A stretch of 8,499 nucleotides of DNA, from contig JALOPO010000207.1 of assembly GCA_025453855.1 (NCBI GenBank), forward strand, positions 1-8,499, read 5' to 3'. The stretch is from Gemmatimonadaceae bacterium (lineage in GTDB: Bacteria; Gemmatimonadota; Gemmatimonadetes; Gemmatimonadales; Gemmatimonadaceae). The notes below the pieces were generated by a model. It saw only the letters and a program-made list of their open reading frames with translations. It did no database searches and had not been told where the DNA came from. Positions within the stretch are counted from its first letter, which is position 1; every line of letters begins with the position of its first letter. Of the stretch, positions 1-4,080 are shown in pieces. The position numbers and the translations under genes are program-made.

Positions 1-1
1 C

Positions 2-148
2 CGCGAGGTCTTCGTGCTCCGCGAGCTCGAGGGGAAGAGCTACGAGGAGATCGCCGAGATCACGGGCGTGAACCTTGGCACGGTGAAGAGCCGGCTCAAT
101 CGCGCGCGCGCGAGCTTCGCCGAGCGGATCGCTCCCGCGCTGCGCTGA
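2..148 (+). CDS. ECF-type RNA polymerase sigma factor, C-terminal fragment (region 4)
   Basis: The window opens inside this gene. The visible 48 codons begin REVFVLRELEGKSYEEIAEI and end ...ERIAPALR before a TGA at 146-148. The stretch has the region 4 helix-turn-helix of sigma-70/ECF factors: 'REVFVLRELEGKSYEEIAE' is the first part, and 'GVNLGTVKSRLNRAR' is the recognition helix that in this family contacts the -35 element. ECF sigma factors direct RNA polymerase to a small stress or envelope regulon and are usually held by a membrane anti-sigma factor encoded next door. Here the next gene is a histidine kinase, and an anti-sigma-like gene appears only at 3313. A strong terminator follows 60 nt after the stop, so transcription probably ends here. 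Regions 1-3 are outside the window, so the ECF subgroup cannot be assigned. A SigJ-like or larger sigma is possible but less likely, because the protein ends right after region 4. Confidence 0.9.
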   Translation, partial: REVFVLRELEGKSYEEIAEITGVNLGTVKSRLNRARASFAERIAPALR

Positions 149-210
149 TGACGGCGTGACGTGGCGACCGGCCGGTGCGACGCCGCGCCGCGACCGAGGC
201 GCCGATCTGG

Positions 211-253
211 CGACGACGCCCGGACCTTCACAGGTCCGGGCGTCGTCGTGTTT
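211..253 (+). terminator. Rho-independent-type terminator after the sigma gene
   Basis: A perfect 17-bp stem is formed by CGACGACGCCCGGACCT (211-227) and AGGTCCGGGCGTCGTCG (232-248) around the 4-nt loop TCAC (228-231). It is followed by TGTTT at 249-253. The stem is long and GC-rich and sits 62 nt after the sigma stop codon, which fits an intrinsic terminator for the sigma transcript. The U-tract is short (four T in five bases), as often in GC-rich genomes, so termination efficiency is uncertain. A bidirectional role is unlikely because there is no A-run on the upstream side. Confidence 0.8.
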
Positions 254-273
254 GGACCGGACGCGAAAGGTCC
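254..273. repeat. Small inverted repeat GGACC-N10-GGTCC
   Basis: GGACC at 254-258 can pair with GGTCC at 269-273 around a 10-nt loop. The same GGACC/GGTCC words form the top of the terminator stem just upstream (222-226 and 233-237), so alternative pairings between the two hairpins are possible. Only five base pairs support this hairpin, and in GC-rich DNA this may be chance. Confidence 0.3.
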
Positions 274-365
274 GCCGGCCGTCGTGCTGGTGAGGGGCAC
301 CAGGTGCACGCGGCGGCGGGCGGCACGCACGGGATCGGTAAACGTCCGTATGGCGCTCGTGGCCG

Positions 366-423
366 GATGTGACGCAGATTGTCACGACCGACGGCAGCAG
401 ATGTCGGCATCGTGATGTGACGC
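366..423 (+). promoter_or_regulatory. Possible operator region in kinase 1 leader
   Basis: GTGAC (369-373) and GTCAC (381-385) form a perfect 5-bp inverted repeat with a 7-nt spacer. GATGTGACGC occurs twice, at 366-375 and 414-423, with starts 48 bp apart. The second copy repeats the left half of the inverted repeat. Such an arrangement is compatible with a dimeric regulator binding upstream of the kinase start at 480, but no known operator is recognised. This is inference from symmetry alone. Confidence 0.3.
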
Positions 424-479
424 GGCCCCGGATGGGCGAGCCGCGCCACCTCTCGTCTTGTCCTTCCCGCGCGTTCCCG

Positions 480-3233
480 ATGGACCAGCTCGATCCACCG
501 TCGCCGCTCCGGCACGACGCCGGCGACCCCTCGGGAGCGACGCCCGACCCTGTGCACGACGCGGCCATCGCGCGCGATGCCGGCGTGGCGACCTGGGAGT
601 GGCGCCCCGGCGACGAGCGCGTGCTGGCGAGCGAGAGCGCGCGCTGGCTGCTCGGCGTGGCGCCCGGCGCGCCGGCGCCGACGCGGGGCGAGTTCTTCGC
701 GCGGCTCCTGCCGGAGGACCGGCGGCGGGTGATGGCGAGCGAGCAGGGCGTCTTCGATGCGGTGGGCGAGCGCGTGCCGTTCGCCTACGAGTTCCGCATC
801 CGCACCGACGAGGGGACGGTGCGCTGGTTGCGCTCGCAGGGGGTGCTGCTCCGGACACCGGGGCGCGATCCGCTGCTGCGCGGCGTGATGCTCGACGTGA
901 CGGCGCAACGGGCGCGCAGCGCGCGCATCGCGGCGGCGCTGCGTGCGGCGGGGAGCGAGTGGTGCGAGCTCGATCTCGAGACGCAGGCGGTCTCGGGGAG
1001 CGCGGGCTTCGCGGCGCTCATGGGCATCGGTGCGCACGAGACGATCACCTCGCTCGACGCATTGGTCGCACGTGTGCACCCGGGCGATCGCGCGCACGTG
1101 GAGGCGGCGCTGCTGGCGGCCCGCGGCGGGGCGCCGGTGTCGACGGTCTTCCGCGTCGATCGCGCCGACGGGACGAGCGTGCGCATCGAGGCCACGGCAC
1201 TGCTCACGCGCGACGACGACGGGCGCGCCACGCGTCTCGTCGGCGTGCTGCGCGACGTCACGGCGCGGCATCGCGACGCCGAGCGGCTGCGCGAGAGCGA
1301 GGAGCATCACCGCGCGCTCTTCGCGCACCATCCGCTCCCGGTGCTCCTCGTCGACAGCGCGACCGACGTCATCCTGGACGCGAACGCCGCCGCCTGCGCG
1401 CTTTACGACCTCGATCGGCTGTCGCTGGGCACGATCACCAAGCGCATGCTGCTCGCCCCGGACGACGTGGCGCCGTACGCGGAATCGCGCGAGCATGCCG
1501 ACCACCCGTACACGCGTCAGGCCCGTCACCGCGCCCGTGACGGGCGCGTGCTCGACGTCATCGCGACGTCGGAGCCGGTCACGCACCTCGGGCGCCCGGC
1601 GCGCATCGTCGTGATCACCGACATCACCGCCCGCCGGGCGACCGAGCGCGCGCTGGCGGAGAGCGAGGCGCGGTACCGCATGCTCGCCGAGGCGACGCAG
1701 GACCTCATCTGTCGCCATGCGCCCGACGGGACCTACGCGTACGTGAGCCCGAGCGTGACCGCGCTCACGGGGTGGCTCCCGCAGGAGATGATCGGGCGCG
1801 ATCCGTACGACTTCATCCACCCGGACGACGCGGAGCTCGTGCGCGCGCGGGCGCACTATCCGGCGCAGGACGGCGTCGCCTCCATGGCGCCGATCACCTA
1901 CCGCGCCCGTCGCACCGACGGGAGCTGGATCTGGCTCGAGACGAGCACGATGCCGGTGCACGACGAGGCGGGACAGGTGATCGCGATCGTGACCTCGTCG
2001 CGCGACGTGTCGCAGCGCCACGCGCTCGAGGAGCAGTTGCGGCACGTGGCCAAGATGGACGCGGTGGGGACGCTCGCCGGCGGCGTGGCGCACGACTTCA
2101 ACAACATCCTCACCGTGATCCGCGGGAGCGTCGAGGCGCTCGGCGACCTGCTCGGGAGCGCGACCGGCGAGTCGCGCGACGAGGTGGAGGCGATCGACGG
2201 CGCGGTGACGCGTGCGCAGGCGCTCACCCGCCAGCTGCTGAGCTTCGCGCGCAAGCAGGTGGAGCAGGTCACGACGGTGGCGCTCGACGAGGTGATCGTG
2301 CGGGCGGCGCCGCTCCTGCGGCGGCTCCTGCGCGGCGGACAGCGGCTGCAGCTGGCGTGCGAGGCGCAGGCGCAGCTGGTGACGCTCGACGTGGCGGAGC
2401 TCGAGCTCGCGCTCATGAACCTGGTGAGCAACGCGCGCGCGGCGATGGACGACACCGGCGTGGTCACGCTCGCCACGCACGTCTGCACGGTGGACGCCGA
2501 GACGCCGCCGCCGCTGCCCGGGCTGCGCGCGGGCGCATGGCTGTGCGTGACGGTGCGCGACACCGGGCCCGGAATGCCCGACTCGGTGAAGGCGCGCCTC
2601 TTCGAGCCGTTCTTCACCACCAAGCCGGTGGGCGAGGGAACGGGGCTCGGGCTGGCGACGGTGTACGGCGTCGTGCAGCGCGCGGGGGGGATGATCGACG
2701 TGGCGTCGGCACCGGGCGAGGGGACGACGTTCACGCTCTGGCTCCCGTCGACGACGACCACCGGGACGCTCGCATCACCGGCCGTGCCCGATGCGCCGCC
2801 CACGGCGCCGGTGCCGGGCGTCGCGCCGATGGCGCTGGTGGTCGACGACGAGGCGATGGTGCGCGCGATCATGGTGCGCGTGCTGCGCCGCGCGGGCTAC
2901 GTGGTGCACGAGGCGGCGAGCGGTGACGAGGCGCTCGCGCTGCTCGCGACGCACGCCGGGTGCATCGGCGTGCTCGTGACCGACTTCGCGATGCCCGGCA
3001 TGACGGGGCGCATGCTCCTCGAGCGTGCGCTCGCGCAGTGGCCGCACCTGGCCACGGTGCTCGTCTCGGGCTACACGAGCGACGACGCCACGCGCCAGGC
3101 GCTGCAGCGCTCGCGCACGCGCTTCCTCGCCAAGCCGTTCACCCCGACGACGCTCCTGGCGACGGTGCGCGCGGCGCTCGGCGACGACGTGGGCGCGGTG
3201 GCGACGGCGTCAGGGAGCGAGCCGCACCCGTAG
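480..3233 (+). CDS. Hybrid sensor histidine kinase 1 (PAS x4, HisKA, HATPase_c, receiver)
   Basis: A 917-residue soluble sensor kinase that should autophosphorylate on His and pass phosphate to its own receiver Asp. PAS domains lie at about residues 30-143, 148-262, 287-385 and 397-512; the last is the clearest, with a 'YVSPSVTALTGW...IHPDD' core and a PAC-like end. HisKA has the H-box 'GGVAHDFNN' with the phosphorylated H538. HATPase_c follows: N-box 'LMNLVSNARAAM' (N647, N651), G1 box 'DTGPGM' (694-699), F-box 'LFEPFFTT' (707-714) and G2 box 'GTGLGLATVYG' (720-730). After a Pro/Thr-rich linker (about 756-783) comes the receiver: acidic pair D789/D790, phospho-acceptor D835 in 'TDFAMPG', S863 and K885. 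All catalytic residues are present. There is no membrane helix, HPt or DNA-binding domain, so phosphate must go to unlinked partners. The start at 480 (MDQLDPP) is chosen because upstream codons look non-coding. GTG 369 and ATG 432 are also in frame; none has a good Shine-Dalgarno. The ligands are unknown. Confidence 0.93.
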   Translation: MDQLDPPSPLRHDAGDPSGATPDPVHDAAIARDAGVATWEWRPGDERVLASESARWLLGVAPGAPAPTRGEFFARLLPEDRRRVMASEQGVFDAVGERVPFAYEFRIRTDEGTVRWLRSQGVLLRTPGRDPLLRGVMLDVTAQRARSARIAAALRAAGSEWCELDLETQAVSGSAGFAALMGIGAHETITSLDALVARVHPGDRAHVEAALLAARGGAPVSTVFRVDRADGTSVRIEATALLTRDDDGRATRLVGVLRDVTARHRDAERLRESEEHHRALFAHHPLPVLLVDSATDVILDANAAACALYDLDRLSLGTITKRMLLAPDDVAPYAESREHADHPYTRQARHRARDGRVLDVIATSEPVTHLGRPARIVVITDITARRATERALAESEARYRMLAEATQDLICRHAPDGTYAYVSPSVTALTGWLPQEMIGRDPYDFIHPDDAELVRARAHYPAQDGVASMAPITYRARRTDGSWIWLETSTMPVHDEAGQVIAIVTSSRDVSQRHALEEQLRHVAKMDAVGTLAGGVAHDFNNILTVIRGSVEALGDLLGSATGESRDEVEAIDGAVTRAQALTRQLLSFARKQVEQVTTVALDEVIVRAAPLLRRLLRGGQRLQLACEAQAQLVTLDVAELELALMNLVSNARAAMDDTGVVTLATHVCTVDAETPPPLPGLRAGAWLCVTVRDTGPGMPDSVKARLFEPFFTTKPVGEGTGLGLATVYGVVQRAGGMIDVASAPGEGTTFTLWLPSTTTTGTLASPAVPDAPPTAPVPGVAPMALVVDDEAMVRAIMVRVLRRAGYVVHEAASGDEALALLATHAGCIGVLVTDFAMPGMTGRMLLERALAQWPHLATVLVSGYTSDDATRQALQRSRTRFLAKPFTPTTLLATVRAALGDDVGAVATASGSEPHP

Positions 3234-3246
3234 GAAGGCCGAAGCA

Positions 3247-3281
3247 GGTTCCGCGAGCGACTGGCCGATCGGACTGGAACC
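3247..3281 (+). repeat. Inverted repeat GGTTCC-N23-GGAACC before the anti-sigma-like gene
   Basis: GGTTCC (3247-3252) and GGAACC (3276-3281) form a perfect 6-bp stem, with the 8-bp palindrome CCGATCGG (3265-3272) inside the loop. It lies between the kinase 1 stop (3233) and the anti-sigma-like start (3313). There is no T-run after it, so it is not a clear terminator. It could be an operator or an mRNA hairpin, or chance. Confidence 0.3.
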
Positions 3282-3312
3282 GCCCATGGCACGGTGGGTA
3301 TCGTGCGGCATC

Positions 3313-3909
3313 ATGGATTGCCGGACGTTCCGCCAGCTGCATGGCCTGTGGATGGATGGGGGGCTCGCCCCTCGTCACGCGGAGCGCCTCCTCGCCCACG
3401 TCGGCGACTGCGAGGGGTGTGCGCACTTCGACGCGATGGTGCGGCGCGCCCTGCTGGTGGCGCGCAACGCGGCGCCGGTGAGCTGCTCGGCCGATTTTTC
3501 GGCGCGCCTCCGTGCGCGACTGGCGGAGGAGCGTGCACGCGAGTTCGTGCCGCGCGACATGACGCCGCTCCCGTCGCACGCGGGGGTGCCGCGCTTCGCG
3601 CCCTCGTGGCGCGTGGCAGCAGCGGCGGCGATCGTGGTCGGCGGCGCGGCGTTCACGATGCGGGGTGGCACCGCGACCGATCCGCGGGCCGCGGCGACGT
3701 TCGACAGCGCCGGCCTCGGTGGTGCGGGCGCCTCGTGGACGGCGGTGACCGGTGCCGCGCCGGCGACGCTCCTGCCGCCCCCCGCGACGGCGGCGATGCC
3801 CGCCGCACCGCTGTGGCCCTCGGCCACGATGGCGGCACGTGCCGCCCGGCGCTTCGCCGACGCGGAGTTCGGCGCGACCCCGGTCCGGGCGGTGGTCCAG
3901 GCGCACTGA
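3313..3909 (+). CDS. Anti-sigma-factor-like membrane protein with zinc-binding N-terminus
   Basis: A 198-residue protein. The N-terminus has the layout of zf-HC2/ZAS anti-sigma factors: C3, then a helix-rich stretch, then H29-x3-C33-x2-C36 ('HVGDCEGC'). In that family these residues bind Zn and the domain clamps the ECF sigma factor in the cytoplasm. Residues about 100-116 (RVAAAAAIVVGGAAFTM) form a short hydrophobic segment that is likely a single membrane span, though 17 residues is minimal. The Ala/Pro-rich tail (117-198) would be periplasmic, with no recognised domain. The start at 3313 (MDCRTF) is preferred because family members usually begin just before the first Cys. ATG 3286 is an in-frame alternative, and neither has a strong ribosome site. 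It lies 79 nt after kinase 1. No sigma gene is adjacent; the nearest is the fragment at 2-148. The Zn motif and topology are seen, the anti-sigma role is inferred, and the sigma partner is unknown. Confidence 0.75.
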   Translation: MDCRTFRQLHGLWMDGGLAPRHAERLLAHVGDCEGCAHFDAMVRRALLVARNAAPVSCSADFSARLRARLAEERAREFVPRDMTPLPSHAGVPRFAPSWRVAAAAAIVVGGAAFTMRGGTATDPRAAATFDSAGLGGAGASWTAVTGAAPATLLPPPATAAMPAAPLWPSATMAARAARRFADAEFGATPVRAVVQAH

Positions 3910-3951
3910 GTCGGCGGGGCACCCGGCGTGTGGCCGCGGCGGGTCGCGTTC

Positions 3952-3969
3952 GTTACCCTTGGTGACAAT
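3952..3969 (+). promoter_or_regulatory. Possible operator in kinase 2 leader (GTTACC-CTT-GGTGAC)
   Basis: GTTACC (3952-3957) and GGTGAC (3961-3966) form a near-perfect inverted repeat (5 of 6 positions) around CTT. It lies in an AT-richer patch about 112-130 nt before the kinase 2 start. GTGACAAT (3962-3969) recurs in reverse orientation as ATTGTCAC (378-385) before kinase 1. GACAAT at 3964-3969 matches four of six bases of a sigma-70 -10 box, but I see no good -35. This could be a promoter or regulator site; the evidence is weak. Confidence 0.3.
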
Positions 3970-4013
3970 TCAGCGGTTTGCCGGGTCTGGTGTCAGGCAA
4001 CTGCCTCCATCGG

Positions 4014-4024
4014 TGTCGGCATCG
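4014..4024 (+). repeat. 11-bp motif TGTCGGCATCG shared by both kinase leaders
   Basis: TGTCGGCATCG occurs here and at 402-412, in the same orientation. The copies end 57 nt and 68 nt before the presumed starts of kinases 2 and 1 respectively. It may be a relic of gene duplication or a shared control site. No known regulator site is recognised. Confidence 0.4.
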
Positions 4025-4080
4025 CGGCATGCGATCCCGTACCGATCCGCACCCTCGGTTCCCGGCCACGAGCGCGTCAC

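Larger units (their letters stand above)
149..479. other. Intergenic region between sigma gene and kinase 1
   Basis: This 331-bp stretch has no convincing gene. Short open frames through it run across the terminator hairpin and show no recognisable domain or coding bias. It holds the sigma gene terminator (211-253), two smaller inverted repeats (254-273 and 287-303), and a leader for kinase 1. The leader has an inverted repeat GTGAC-N7-GTCAC at 369-385 and two copies of GATGTGACGC at 366-375 and 414-423. The kinase 1 promoter must lie after about 250, but I see no clear -35/-10 pair. Confidence 0.6.

Noticed and set aside
287..303. Hairpin CTGGTG-AGGGG-CACCAG
   Set aside because: A 6-bp stem with no T-run and no link to a gene end; easily expected by chance in this composition.
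161..415. Short plus-strand open frame between the sigma gene and kinase 1
   Set aside because: It crosses the 17-bp terminator hairpin, has no recognisable domain and shows no coding bias.
228..2480. Long minus-strand open frame (750 codons) opposite the kinase 1 region
   Set aside because: It is rich in Arg, His and Ala with no domain, and lies antisense to kinase 1, whose catalytic motifs are intact. Long antisense frames are expected in very GC-rich genes.
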